This document shows, one piece after another, positions 54,885-63,941 of a stretch of 64,000 bases of DNA. The notes beneath the pieces were generated by a model. It ran no database searches. It saw nothing but the letters and a program-made list of their open reading frames with translations, and was not told where the DNA came from. The DNA is from Oceanicola sp. 22II-s10i (lineage in GTDB: Bacteria > Pseudomonadota > Alphaproteobacteria > Rhodobacterales > Rhodobacteraceae), in contig NZ_AQQU01000005.1 in assembly GCF_002210105.1 (NCBI RefSeq), positions 186,001-250,000 on the forward strand. Reading direction: 5' to 3'. The position numbers and the translations under genes are program-made. Within the stretch, counting starts at the first letter, position 1. The number at the start of each line of letters is the position of its first letter.

Positions 54885-54906
54885 CATACATCCATCCTAT
54901 GTTGGA
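54880..54906. promoter_or_regulatory. Operator-like dyad copy 2 (TTCAACATA-N9-TATGTTGGA)
   Basis: Nine-base arms at 54880-54888 and 54898-54906 with one mismatch and a nine-base spacer, identical in left half-site to copy 1. It lies on the -35 side of the minus-strand promoter and about 115 bases before the divergent SMR gene, so it could affect either. Confidence 0.6.
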
Positions 54907-55019
54907 CACGTTAACGGGAACGCTCCGTCTCTGATCCGCGAACAGCGGAACATGACGTCTGTGCATTGCGCCCGCCGCGCGGACAGAGAAGAAGGCGGCA
55001 GTCGTTCAGGAGAATCCCG

Positions 55020-55361
55020 ATGTCCCTGCCCCTCGCCTATCTGCTGCTTGCCATTGCCATCGCGTCCGAGGTGATCGCGACCACCGCCCTGTCGCTGTCC
55101 AACGGCCTGACGCGGACCGGACCGATTGTCGTTTCGGCCATCGGCTATGCCGTGGCCCTCGGGCTGCTGGCGGTGGTCATGCGGGTGATGCCGACCGGCG
55201 TGGTCTATGCGATCTGGTCGGGGCTGGGCGTCGTGCTGATCGCGCTTGTGGCGTGGCTCTGGCAGGGCCAGCGGCTGGACCCGCCCGCGCTGATCGGCAT
55301 GGGGTTGATTGTGGCGGGCGTGCTGGTGGTGAACCTGTTCTCGGGTGCCGTCAGCCACTGA
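55020..55361 (+). CDS. Small multidrug resistance (SMR) transporter
   Basis: A 113-residue membrane protein with four hydrophobic helices. The first helix carries the essential glutamate in ASEVIATTAL (near residue 16). GYAVALGLLAVVMRVMPTGVVYAIWSGLG-type helix 2/3 residues match EmrE/SugE relatives. It exports cations or guanidinium-type compounds by proton antiport as a dimer. ATG 55020 follows CAGGAGAATCCCG. Confidence 0.92.
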   Translation: MSLPLAYLLLAIAIASEVIATTALSLSNGLTRTGPIVVSAIGYAVALGLLAVVMRVMPTGVVYAIWSGLGVVLIALVAWLWQGQRLDPPALIGMGLIVAGVLVVNLFSGAVSH

Positions 55362-55429
55362 TCGCGCTTGCCGGGTCTCCGGTGCCCGCCTAGGCTCAGC
55401 TGGCCGAGACCCCGATGGCGGAGGCCCTG

Positions 55430-56068
55430 ATGCCACTCGACACCTGGCTGATCTATGTCGCGACCGTGCTGCTTCTGATGATCACGCCGGGCCCCAGTCA
55501 CCTGCTGATGCTGTCGAACAGCCTGTCCAACGGGCTGAAACGCTCCAGCATGACGGCGGCGGGCGACCTGACCGCGAACCTGTTCCAGATGCTGGCCGCG
55601 GGCTTCGGCCTCGCCGCGCTGGTGCTGGCGGTCGAACACGCGTTGACGGCAATCAAGCTGGCGGGCGTCGCCTATCTGCTGTGGCTGGGCGCCCGCAAGC
55701 TGTGGCTGGCGCGTCCGGGGCGCGAACAGGCGGCCCGCCCCCGCGCCAGCCTGCGCAGCCTGTGGATGCAGGGGTTCATCACCTCGGCGGCCAATCCCAA
55801 GGCAGTGGTGTTCTTTGCCGCCCTGTTCCCGCAGTTCATCGCGGCGGACCTGCCGTTCTGGCCGCAGTTCCTGATCCTGTCGGCGACCTACATCGCGCTC
55901 GACGGCGCGTTCCTGCTGGCCTACGGCGGCGCGGCGCACTGGCTGGCGGACCGCATGGCGGCCCCCGCCCGGCTTTGGATCGACCGCATCGGCGGGGCGG
56001 CGATGATCGTCGCCGCGATCCTGCTGGGCCTCAAGACGGTGGACGACGTGGCGCGTGCGCCCCGCTAG
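55430..56068 (+). CDS. LysE/RhtB-family amino-acid or metabolite exporter
   Basis: A 212-residue membrane protein with about six hydrophobic segments. MITPGPSHLLML near the N-terminus and GFITSAANPKAVVFFAALFPQF in the middle are the LysE/RhtB family marks. The start ATG 55430 has GGAGG six bases upstream. ATG 55415 in frame lies before that site and is less likely. Confidence 0.9.
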   Translation: MPLDTWLIYVATVLLLMITPGPSHLLMLSNSLSNGLKRSSMTAAGDLTANLFQMLAAGFGLAALVLAVEHALTAIKLAGVAYLLWLGARKLWLARPGREQAARPRASLRSLWMQGFITSAANPKAVVFFAALFPQFIAADLPFWPQFLILSATYIALDGAFLLAYGGAAHWLADRMAAPARLWIDRIGGAAMIVAAILLGLKTVDDVARAPR

Positions 56069-56071
56069 GGG

Positions 56072-56488
56072 TCAGTGCGCCAGCACGCCCGCCATGTCGC
56101 GGAAGCCCTTGACCTCGATCGGATTGCCCGAGGGGTCGCGGAAGAACATCGTCCACTGCTCGCCCGGCTGACCCTCGAACCGCACCTGCGGTTCCAGCAC
56201 GAAGGCCACGCCTGCCGCCTTCAGCCGCTCGGCCAGCGCCTTCCATTCGTCCAGCAGCAGGACGAAGCCGAAATGCGGCATCGGCACCATGTGATCGCCG
56301 ACCTTGCCGGTCGCCGCGTTCGGGAAGGGTTCGCCCAGATGCAGGGAGAGCTGATGCCCGAACAGGCCGAAATCCACCCATGTCTCGGTCGACCGCCCCT
56401 CCTCGCCGCCGAGGACGCCGCCGTAGAACGCGCGCGCCTCGTCCAGATCGGTGACGTGAAAGGCGAAGTGGAAGGGGCGCAGGTCCAT
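56072..56488 (-). CDS. VOC (glyoxalase/dioxygenase) superfamily protein
   Basis: A 138-residue protein with two beta-alpha-beta-beta-beta units: FHFAFHVTDLDEARAFYGGVLG at the start and MPHFGFVLLLDEW with FFRDPSGNPIEVKGF at the end. Histidine and glutamate metal ligands of the fold are present. The reaction is unknown. It has only three bases between its stop and the convergent LysE stop. Confidence 0.85.
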   Translation of the reverse strand: MDLRPFHFAFHVTDLDEARAFYGGVLGGEEGRSTETWVDFGLFGHQLSLHLGEPFPNAATGKVGDHMVPMPHFGFVLLLDEWKALAERLKAAGVAFVLEPQVRFEGQPGEQWTMFFRDPSGNPIEVKGFRDMAGVLAH

Positions 56489-56634
56489 CGGAACTCTCCG
56501 GTCGGTGACGGGTGAACGGCGGCACACTGGCCCCGCGACCGGGGAATGGCAAGACGGGCACCGCCGCTCAGGGAGTTGCCGCAGGGGTAGCGGATCGCTT
56601 AGGCATGGCGCAGAGGACAAGGAGAGGACACCCG

Positions 56635-57915
56635 ATGACCTACGGATTCGACACCCTGCAAGTGCATGCAGGCGCCCGCCCCGACCCGGCGACCGGCGCG
56701 CGCCAGACCCCGATCTACCAGACCACGGCCTACGTGTTCCGCGACGCGGACCATGCTGCCGCACTCTTCAACCTGCAGGAAGTGGGCTACATCTATTCCC
56801 GCCTGACCAACCCGACCGTCGCCGTTCTGGCCGAGCGCGTCGCGACGCTCGAGGGTGGACAGGGCGCCGTCTGCTGCTCGTCCGGGCACGCGGCGCAGAT
56901 CATGGCGCTGTTCCCGCTGATGGGGCCGGGCTGCAACGTGGTCGCCTCCTCGCGGCTATACGGCGGGACGATCACGCAGTTCAGCCAGACGATCAAACGC
57001 TTCGGCTGGTCGGCCAAGTTCGTCGATTTCGACGACCTCGACGCGGTGGCGGCGGCCATCGACGACAACACCCGCGCGGTGTTCTGCGAATCCATCGCCA
57101 ACCCCGGCGGCTACATCACCGATCTGGACGCTATCGCGGGAGTCGCGGACAAGGCGGGCCTGCCGCTGATCGTCGACAACACCAGCGCGACGCCCTACCT
57201 CTGCCGCCCCATCGAACACGGCGCGACGCTGGTGGTGCATTCCGCCACCAAGTACCTGACCGGCAACGGCACCGTCACCGGCGGCGTGATCGTCGACTCG
57301 GGCAAGTTCGACTGGACCGCCTCGGGCAAGTTCCCCTCGCTGAGCGAGCCGGAACCCGCCTATCACGGGCTCAAGTTCCACGAGACCTTCGGCCCGCTGT
57401 CCTTCACCTTCCACTCCATCGCCATCGGGCTGCGTGACCTCGGGATGACGATGAACCCGCAGGCCGCCCACTACACCCTTATGGGGATCGAGACCCTGTC
57501 GCTGAGGATGGAGCGCCACGTCGTCAACGCGATCAAGGTGGCCGAGTGGCTGGAGACCCATCCGGCGGTGGCCGAAGTGACCTATGCCGGGCTGAAATCC
57601 TCGCGCTATGCTGACCGCGTGCCGCGCATCTGCCCCAAGGGCGCGGGCGGTCTCTTCACCTTCCGGCTCAAGGCGGGCTACGACGCCTGCGTCAAGCTGG
57701 TGAACGCGCTCGACCTGTTCAGCCATGTGGCGAACCTCGGCGATACGCGGTCGCTGGTGATCCACTCCGCCTCGACCACGCACCGCCAGCTGACGCCCGA
57801 GCAGCAGACGGCGGCGGGCGCGGGTCCGGACGTGGTGCGCGTGTCGATCGGGATCGAGGATGCCGACGACCTGATCGCGGACCTCGATCAGGCGCTGAAA
57901 CAGGCGGCCGGCTAA
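56635..57915 (+). CDS. metY: O-acetylhomoserine aminocarboxypropyltransferase (sulfhydrylase)
   Basis: A 426-residue PLP enzyme of the Cys/Met metabolism family making homocysteine from O-acetylhomoserine and sulfide. [11 protein letters not shown] carries the PLP lysine near residue 205, and [13 protein letters not shown] and SRLTNPTV are substrate/PLP segments. The length of about 426 is that of MetY rather than the shorter cystathionine synthases. ATG 56635 follows AAGGAGAGGACACCCG. No SAM riboswitch was recognised upstream. Confidence 0.93.
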   Translation: MTYGFDTLQVHAGARPDPATGARQTPIYQTTAYVFRDADHAAALFNLQEVGYIYSRLTNPTVAVLAERVATLEGGQGAVCCSSGHAAQIMALFPLMGPGCNVVASSRLYGGTITQFSQTIKRFGWSAKFVDFDDLDAVAAAIDDNTRAVFCESIANPGGYITDLDAIAGVADKAGLPLIVDNTSATPYLCRPIEHGATLVVHSATKYLTGNGTVTGGVIVDSGKFDWTASGKFPSLSEPEPAYHGLKFHETFGPLSFTFHSIAIGLRDLGMTMNPQAAHYTLMGIETLSLRMERHVVNAIKVAEWLETHPAVAEVTYAGLKSSRYADRVPRICPKGAGGLFTFRLKAGYDACVKLVNALDLFSHVANLGDTRSLVIHSASTTHRQLTPEQQTAAGAGPDVVRVSIGIEDADDLIADLDQALKQAAG

Positions 57916-57939
57916 CGGTCGCGATAACGCCAAGGTGTC

Positions 57940-57977
57940 CCGGGCGGCGGCAACCCGCCCGGCGTTTTCCTTTTCCT
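57940..57977 (+). terminator. Intrinsic terminator of metY
   Basis: CCGGGCGG (57940-57947) and CCGCCCGG (57955-57962) form a perfect stem with a 7-base loop, followed by CGTTTTCCTTTTCC. Confidence 0.85.
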
Positions 57978-58057
57978 CGGGGTTCTCGTGCTATATGATG
58001 TGCGCCTAAAGAGGCGTGCCCATATGGGCGAGTCCCCACAAGCAGCAGCCGGCCCGT

Positions 58058-60961
58058 ATGAAACCGAACTTCGCGCTATCCCTCTCCATGGACGGGATCA
58101 CCCTGTATCACAGGGGGACTCCGGGCTGGCTGGTGGTGGGCGAGGTGCCGCTCGATTCGGCGGACCTGTCCGGCGCTTTGGCGGACCTGCGCGAACAGGC
58201 GCGGCGGCTCGATCCGGCGCCGATGCGCTGCAAGCTGATCGTGCCGAACGACCAGATCCGCTACATGACCATCGACACCGGCGGAGTCGGCGAGGCGCAG
58301 CGCCGCGCGGTGGTCGAGGCGGCGCTGGACGGGGCGACGCCCTACGAGCTGGAAGAGCTGAACTACACGTTCACCGTCTCGGGCGACACGACCCAGATCG
58401 CCGCCGTCGCGTATGAAACGCTGGAAGAGGCGGAAAGCTTTGCCGCCGATCACGGCTTCGTGCCGGTCAGTTTCGCCGCCCTGCCCGACCGTGCCGATTT
58501 CGCGGGCGAGCCCTATTTCGGCGTGACGCGGATGGCCGGGGACATCCTGGCGCCCGGCGAATCGGTTGAACGTGACCTGCTGGTCCTGCGGCCGGTCGGT
58601 CGCGCCACCATCCCGGATGAGACGCCCGCGGTGCCGGACCCCGCGCCGCAGGACGCGGCGCCCGAGGACACGGCCCCCTCCGATCCCGCGGACGCCATCC
58701 CGGCGGCCCCCGTGTCAGCCGCTCCGCCGGCGACGGCGGACCCGCAAGTCGCTGCCCCGCCCGATACGAAGGATGCGGACGACGAGATCCCGCCGATGCC
58801 CGCGTTCGGTTCGCGCCGGGCCACTCCGGCACCTGCCGCCACGCCGCCGTCGGCCCCCTCCGCCACAGGGCCCTCGACCGATCCGGCACCGGCCCAGCCG
58901 ATGCCCGTCTTCGGCTCGCGCCGCGATCCCGCCATTTCGCGCCCGCCGTCGCCCGCCGAGGACCGGTCGCGTCCGCTGCCGGACGCGCGCTTCGTGCCGC
59001 GGCTTGGCGCCGCGCGGGAGGGTGGCGAACGTGCGCCGTCCTTCGCCAGCATCCGCGCGCTGCGCGATCCGGGCACCGGGGCACCGCCTTTGGCCGGGGC
59101 CAGCCGCGACACCGCGCCCGACCGCCCGGGCGGTCAGACACCCCCTGCCGCGGATGACCACGCCGGCCGGTCCGAACCGCCACTGCGCCGCCTGACGCCG
59201 CAACCGGATCAGCCACCGGCACCGGCCGTTGCGACCGCGACGCCCGCCCCGGAGCGAAACGCCGCGCCGACCCCGCCCGCGCCGGAGCCGTTCACCGCAC
59301 GCAGCTCGGCCCCGACCCGCAGCAATGAAGTCTTCGAAGACGGGGCCGACGACGACGGTCCCGGTGAATCGACCCACAGCGTGGTCCGGCGGATCGCCGA
59401 ACGGCGCGGCAAGCCGCAGCCGAAACCGCAGCCGAAACCGAAACCCGCGCGACCCGCGGCAAAGGCCACAGGCGGGCTGCTGGCGCGCATCCGCCGCCGG
59501 TCTACCGATGCGGAGCCCGAGCCCGAAGCGCCGGAAACCGCGCCGCTGCCCGAGGCCACGGTCGGCAAGGCCGCCGCCGCGCTGAAGGCACAGCTCGCGG
59601 CCCGGCGCGGGCCCAGCGACGACCGCATTGTCCGCGAAGCCGAAGCGGCGCGAATGACAGTATTCGGCGCGCGGCCGTCGCAGGTCATCGACCGGCCGCG
59701 CTACCTGGGCCTGCTGCTGACCGCGCTGCTGATCCTGTTCCTCGCCGGTGTCGCGGCCTGGGCCTCGGTCTTCATGAGCGATGACCTCGCCGGGCTGCTC
59801 GGCCGCGACGACACCATGCGCGAGACCGCGCTTGAGATCGGAACGGACGGAGAGGAAGAGGACGGCGACCTGCAGATGGCGCGCGTCGACCCGACCGAGC
59901 CCGCCCTGCCGCGCCGCCTGATGCCGGACGCCGGCGTCAGGCCCCAGCCCCTGCGCCAGCGCGTGCCCGAGGAAGCGCCCCGCGCCCTGCCCCCCGCGGT
60001 CGAGGCGCCGGACCCCGAGGCCGAGGCGCGCTATGCGGCCACCGGCGTCTGGCAGAGCGCCCCCTACGAGCCGCCCGCCCCGCGGGGCGAGTCGCTCGAC
60101 GATCTCTACATCGCCTCGATCGACCCCGCGATCACCGCGGTCGACGCCGTGGCCCTGCCGCTCGGTGAGGGCGAACGGACCGACCGGCGGCTCGGCACCC
60201 AGGCGAACCCCGCGCCCGCCGGGACGGTGTTCGACCTGGACGACCGAGGATTTGTCCGTGCCACCCCGGACGGCGCCGTCAGCCCGGACGGCGTGACCGT
60301 ATTTGCCGGAGAGCCCGCCCGCCGCCCGCCCCTGCGACCCGCCGAGGCGCAGAGTGACGACGCCCCGGTGCAGGTGGCCGCGCTGGCACAGAAACGCCCG
60401 CGCCTGCGGCCCGGCAACCTGGCCGAACGCAACGAACGCTCGACCCTCGGCGGCTACACCCGGACGGAACTGGCGACGCTGCGGCCCCGGCTGCGTCCCG
60501 CCCTGTCCGAGGCGCGCCAGCAGGCCGAGGCCCAGGCCGAAGCCGAGGCGCAGGAGGATGCGGCGGACACCGGCACCGATCTGGCCATCGCCACGTCGCG
60601 CCGGCCCTCGGCCCGGCCGGGCAATTTCGCGGCAACCGTGTCGGCCGCACAGGCCGCGGCAATCCAGCCCGTGGCGGTGGTCGCGCCGCGCCAGACCGTC
60701 CAGCCGAACATCCCGTCCAGCGCCTCGGTCACACGGACCGCGACGATCCGCAACGCGATCGACCTGAACCGGATCAACCTTATCGGGGTCTACGGCCAGC
60801 CCTCCAGCCGCCGTGCCCTGGTGCGCCTGTCGGATGGCCGCTATCGCAAGGTGAAGGTGGGCGACGCCATCGACGGCGGCCGCGTGTCGGCCATCGGCGA
60901 CGGCGAGTTGCGTTACACCAAGGGCGGCCGCAACCTCACACTGACCATGCCGAAGGGGTGA
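58058..60961 (+). CDS. Large single-pass membrane protein, GspL-like N-domain and PilP/GspC-like C-domain
   Basis: A 967-residue protein with four visible parts. Residues 1-165 look like the actin-like cytoplasmic domain of GspL/PilM proteins (FALSLSMDGITLYHR, LIVPNDQIRYMTI, GATPYELEEL). Residues 170-540 are a Pro/Ala-rich disordered linker. One hydrophobic helix is at about 548-572. After a second long linker, residues 894-967 form a compact domain (LNRINLIGVYGQPSSRRALVRL, KVKVGDAIDGGRVSAI) like the HR/PilP domain of GspC. ATG 58058 begins the N-domain. A frame start at 58016 adds fourteen residues. The role is inferred as a pilus or secretion-system inner-membrane scaffold. Confidence 0.7.
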   Translation: MKPNFALSLSMDGITLYHRGTPGWLVVGEVPLDSADLSGALADLREQARRLDPAPMRCKLIVPNDQIRYMTIDTGGVGEAQRRAVVEAALDGATPYELEELNYTFTVSGDTTQIAAVAYETLEEAESFAADHGFVPVSFAALPDRADFAGEPYFGVTRMAGDILAPGESVERDLLVLRPVGRATIPDETPAVPDPAPQDAAPEDTAPSDPADAIPAAPVSAAPPATADPQVAAPPDTKDADDEIPPMPAFGSRRATPAPAATPPSAPSATGPSTDPAPAQPMPVFGSRRDPAISRPPSPAEDRSRPLPDARFVPRLGAAREGGERAPSFASIRALRDPGTGAPPLAGASRDTAPDRPGGQTPPAADDHAGRSEPPLRRLTPQPDQPPAPAVATATPAPERNAAPTPPAPEPFTARSSAPTRSNEVFEDGADDDGPGESTHSVVRRIAERRGKPQPKPQPKPKPARPAAKATGGLLARIRRRSTDAEPEPEAPETAPLPEATVGKAAAALKAQLAARRGPSDDRIVREAEAARMTVFGARPSQVIDRPRYLGLLLTALLILFLAGVAAWASVFMSDDLAGLLGRDDTMRETALEIGTDGEEEDGDLQMARVDPTEPALPRRLMPDAGVRPQPLRQRVPEEAPRALPPAVEAPDPEAEARYAATGVWQSAPYEPPAPRGESLDDLYIASIDPAITAVDAVALPLGEGERTDRRLGTQANPAPAGTVFDLDDRGFVRATPDGAVSPDGVTVFAGEPARRPPLRPAEAQSDDAPVQVAALAQKRPRLRPGNLAERNERSTLGGYTRTELATLRPRLRPALSEARQQAEAQAEAEAQEDAADTGTDLAIATSRRPSARPGNFAATVSAAQAAAIQPVAVVAPRQTVQPNIPSSASVTRTATIRNAIDLNRINLIGVYGQPSSRRALVRLSDGRYRKVKVGDAIDGGRVSAIGDGELRYTKGGRNLTLTMPKG

Positions 60962-60991
60962 TTTCCCGGACCTGACGCCAAAGGCGGCAGG

Positions 60992-61141
60992 CGAAAGGTC
61001 CGGTTGACCTTTCGGGGATATCACGGGCAACGCCCCGACAGCTTGTGTCGCGGCGGCCTGAGGTGCGCTGACCCGTCAGTAACGCGGGCCCCCGACGAAA
61101 GAGGGGGGCTGTCTGCCCCCCACCGGACCTGAAGGTCCGGT
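60992..61141. terminator. Three hairpins between convergent genes
   Basis: CGAAAGGTC/GACCTTTCG (60992-61014, 5-base loop), GGGGGGC/GCCCCCC (61103-61121) and ACCGGACCT/AGGTCCGGT (61122-61141) are perfect stems in the 226 bases between the convergent large membrane-protein gene and hppD. None has a long T-run. They probably terminate or stabilise the two messages. Confidence 0.55.
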
Positions 61142-61187
61142 TCCCCCCGAAAGTATTTTGGACCAGAAGAAGACGGGACCGTTCGCC

Positions 61188-62282
61188 CTATTCGGCGGCG
61201 ATCTCTCCGTTGGCGATCTGTTCGGCCTCGATGGATTCGAAGAGCGCCTTGAAGTTGCCCTCGCCGAAACCGTCGTCGCCCTTGCGCTGGATGAATTCGA
61301 AGAAGATCGGCCCGATCACGGTCTTGGAGAAGATCTGCAGCAGGATCTTCGTCTCGCCCCCGTCCACGACGCCTTCGCCGTCGATCAGGATGCCGTGCTT
61401 TTTCATCCGCTCGATCGGTTCCTCGTGACCCTGCACGCGGTCCTTGCTCATCTCGTAATAAGCGTCGGGCGGGCCGGGCATGTACTTGATGCCGTTCTCG
61501 GCAATCGCGTCGGTGGCGGCGTAGATGTCCTCGGCCCCGACCGCGATGTGCTGAATGCCCTCGCCGTTGTACTTCTTGAGGTAGGCGACGATCTGCCCCT
61601 CCTCGCCCCGGTCCTCGTTGATCGGGATCCGGATGCGACCGCAGGGCGAGGTCAGGGCGCGGGAATAGAGGCCGGTGAACTTGCCCTGGATGTCGAAGAA
61701 GCGGATCTCGCGGAAGTTGAAGAGGTCGCCGTAGAACCGGAACCACGTGTCCATGTTGCCCTTGTGGACGTTGTGGGTCAGGTGGTCGAGGTAGTAGAAC
61801 CCCACGCCGCGCGGCTTGGACTGGTCCAGCCACTCGAATTCCTCGTTGTAGGGCGAGGTGTCGTAGTAGTTCTCGATGAAGTAGATCAGCGAGCCGCCGA
61901 TGCCGACGATGGCGGGCACGTCCATGACCTTGCCGTCACCCTCATAGGGTGTCGCGCCCTTGGCGACCGCGTGGTCGAAGGCGTGCTGCGCGTCGACCAC
62001 GCGCCAGCCCATGGAGGGGGCGCAGGGGCCGTGTTCCTCGATGAACCTGGCGGCGTGGGTGCCCGGCTCGGCATTCACGATGTAGGTGATGTCGCCCTGC
62101 TGCCAGAGCTCGACATCCTTGCTGCGGTGACGGGCGACCTTCTTGTAGCCCATCTTGGCGAACAGGGTGCGCAGTTCCTCGGGGTCCGGATGCGCGAATT
62201 CGACGAATTCGAAGCCGTCGGTCCCCGCGGGGTTCTCGGGCGTGATGGTGGATTGCGGGGCGTCGTGGGGGAAGGGTCCCAT
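61188..62282 (-). CDS. hppD: 4-Hydroxyphenylpyruvate dioxygenase
   Basis: A 364-residue non-haem iron dioxygenase that turns 4-hydroxyphenylpyruvate into homogentisate in tyrosine breakdown. The iron ligands are the histidine in LDHLTHNV (about 165), the histidine in GIQHIAV (about 245) and the glutamate in FFEFIQRKG (about 325). ATG 62282 follows AGGAGCAGACC. The divergent Lrp-type gene is the probable regulator, as tyrosine is an amino acid signal. Confidence 0.95.
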   Translation of the reverse strand: MGPFPHDAPQSTITPENPAGTDGFEFVEFAHPDPEELRTLFAKMGYKKVARHRSKDVELWQQGDITYIVNAEPGTHAARFIEEHGPCAPSMGWRVVDAQHAFDHAVAKGATPYEGDGKVMDVPAIVGIGGSLIYFIENYYDTSPYNEEFEWLDQSKPRGVGFYYLDHLTHNVHKGNMDTWFRFYGDLFNFREIRFFDIQGKFTGLYSRALTSPCGRIRIPINEDRGEEGQIVAYLKKYNGEGIQHIAVGAEDIYAATDAIAENGIKYMPGPPDAYYEMSKDRVQGHEEPIERMKKHGILIDGEGVVDGGETKILLQIFSKTVIGPIFFEFIQRKGDDGFGEGNFKALFESIEAEQIANGEIAAE

Positions 62283-62373
62283 GGTCTGCTCCTGTGTGTT
62301 GGGTGTCTGGCATCAGGATACGCCCGTTCACGCTGGAAATTCGCGCGTTCTGGAGGCAGGATAGAGCCCGAGA

Positions 62374-62388
62374 CGCGGGAATCCCGCG
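62374..62388. promoter_or_regulatory. Perfect 7-bp dyad (CGCGGGA-A-TCCCGCG) between hppD and lrp
   Basis: A 15-bp palindrome in the 136-base gap between divergent hppD and the Lrp-family gene, about 30 bases before the latter. It is a natural candidate for the Lrp-type protein's own site. Support is symmetry and location only. Confidence 0.5.
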
Positions 62389-62418
62389 CAAACCGGCATC
62401 CAAACGCGGAAACCACGC

Positions 62419-62874
62419 ATGATCGACGAGACAGACAAACGACTCCTTTCGGCCTTGCAGACCGACGCCCACCTGACCGCGCAGGATCTGGGCGACCGGC
62501 TGAACCTCTCGGCCAGCCAGGCCGGGCGCAGGCGGCAGAAGCTGGAGGAGACCGGCATCATCCGGGGCTATCGTGCGCGCCTCGATCCGGAGCGGCTCGG
62601 CCTGGCCATCCAGGCCTTCGTGCAGGTCCAGCTGGGCACCCACGGCCCCGAACAGAGCCGCGAGTTCGCGCGGCTCGTCTCCACCCGGCCCGAGATTGTC
62701 AGCGCATGGACCCTGACCGGCGAGGCGGATTATCTGCTACGGGTCTATTGCGCCGACCTGCGTGCCCTGCACAGACTGATCCACGAGGTTCTGCTGCCGC
62801 ACCGGGCGGTCACGCGGGTGCAGAGCCAGATCGTGATGGACCAGTTCAAGGAAGACGCGCCGCTGCCGATGTGA
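62419..62874 (+). CDS. Lrp/AsnC-family transcriptional regulator
   Basis: A 151-residue regulator. The N-terminal helix-turn-helix (TAQDLGDRLNLSASQAGRRRQKLE, residues about 17-40) is followed by the RAM ligand domain (VQLGTHGPEQSREFARLV and TGEADYLLRVYCADL). It is divergent from hppD and probably senses an aromatic or other amino acid to control it. Confidence 0.93.
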   Translation: MIDETDKRLLSALQTDAHLTAQDLGDRLNLSASQAGRRRQKLEETGIIRGYRARLDPERLGLAIQAFVQVQLGTHGPEQSREFARLVSTRPEIVSAWTLTGEADYLLRVYCADLRALHRLIHEVLLPHRAVTRVQSQIVMDQFKEDAPLPM

Positions 62875-62901
62875 GGGGCCGCGCGGCAGGAGGGCAAAGG
62901 G

Positions 62902-63843
62902 ATGAAGATCGGTGTGATGGGCGCAGGCGCGCTTGGCGGGCTGTTCGGCGGCAGGCTGGCGGCGGACGGGCACGAGGTCTGGATGATCGCACGCGGGGCG
63001 CATCTGGCCGCGATGCAGGCGAACGGCCTGCGCATCCTCAGCCCAAAGGGCGACGCGCATCTGCCCGACATCCGCGCCACCGGCGACCCGGCCGAGGTCG
63101 GTGTCTGCGACGTTGTCATGTTCATGGTCAAGAACGGCGACGTGGAAACGGCGGCACAGGCGATCCGCCCGATGGTCGGGCCCGAAACGATGGTCGTCAC
63201 CTGCCAGAACGGTATCTCGGCCTGGGAGCGCCTCGGCGCGGTGATCGGGGCGGGGCATGTCGTCCCCGGCGTCGCCCGCACCCCCGGCGAGATCGCGGAG
63301 CCCGGCGTCATCCGCCACACCGCGATGCTCGACCGGCTTATCTTCGGCGAACCCGGCGGCGGCGGTTCCGCCCGCTGCGACCGGCTGGCCCAGGCGATGG
63401 CCGCCTCGGGGACGACGCCGATCGTTTCGCCCAACATCATGCACGAGCTCTGGTCCAAGTTCGTCGGCCAGTCCACGCTCGCCTCGATCACCGCGCTGAC
63501 CCGGCTCGACATCGGCCCGCTGCGCGAGAACCCGGTGTCGCGCAAGCTGTTCTACGACGCCACCGCCGAGGCCTATGCCGTCGGCCGCGCCGCCGTCCCG
63601 GACCTGCCCGAGGATACGGTCGCGCACAACTGGGCCTTCGTCGAACAGCTGCCCTACGAAATGCATGCCTCGATGCTCGACGACCTGCGGCGCGGCAAGC
63701 CGCTGGAGCATGAATACCTCTCCGGCGACGTGGTCCGGCTGGGCGAGAGGTTCGGCGTGCCGACACCGATCCACTCGGTGTTCTACGCCGCGCTTAAGCC
63801 CGTCGCGGACCGACTGGCCGAAGGGATTTCCGCGCCCGTGTGA
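62902..63843 (+). CDS. panE: 2-Dehydropantoate 2-reductase family protein
   Basis: A 313-residue NADPH-dependent reductase. GAGALGGLFG (about 7-16) binds the nucleotide. VKNGD near residue 80, NIMHELWSKFVGQS with the catalytic lysine near 183, and the helical C-terminal ketopantoate domain follow. The family includes PanE of pantothenate synthesis and close relatives of unknown substrate, so the symbol is tentative. GGAGGGCAAAGGG precedes ATG 62902. Confidence 0.85.
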   Translation: MKIGVMGAGALGGLFGGRLAADGHEVWMIARGAHLAAMQANGLRILSPKGDAHLPDIRATGDPAEVGVCDVVMFMVKNGDVETAAQAIRPMVGPETMVVTCQNGISAWERLGAVIGAGHVVPGVARTPGEIAEPGVIRHTAMLDRLIFGEPGGGGSARCDRLAQAMAASGTTPIVSPNIMHELWSKFVGQSTLASITALTRLDIGPLRENPVSRKLFYDATAEAYAVGRAAVPDLPEDTVAHNWAFVEQLPYEMHASMLDDLRRGKPLEHEYLSGDVVRLGERFGVPTPIHSVFYAALKPVADRLAEGISAPV

Positions 63844-63941
63844 ATTACCGCACATCCGGCGGGGTTTTCGGTGCCCTCGACGCTGGCATGCCCGTCCCCG
63901 CGTGATAGGCTGACGCAGGCGGGGCGCAAATACGGGCACAT

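Noticed and set aside
54842-54906. Possible short CRISPR-like repeat
   Set aside because: Only two units, each itself a dyad with different spacer sequence. There is no array and there are no cas genes. It is better read as tandem operators.
56489-56634. SAM riboswitch upstream of metY
   Set aside because: No SAM-I or SAM-II conserved core could be recognised in the 146 bases. A covariance-model search would settle it.
61158-63713. Plus-strand 851-codon frame across hppD, lrp and panE
   Set aside because: It runs antisense to hppD and out of phase through two other well-recognised genes.
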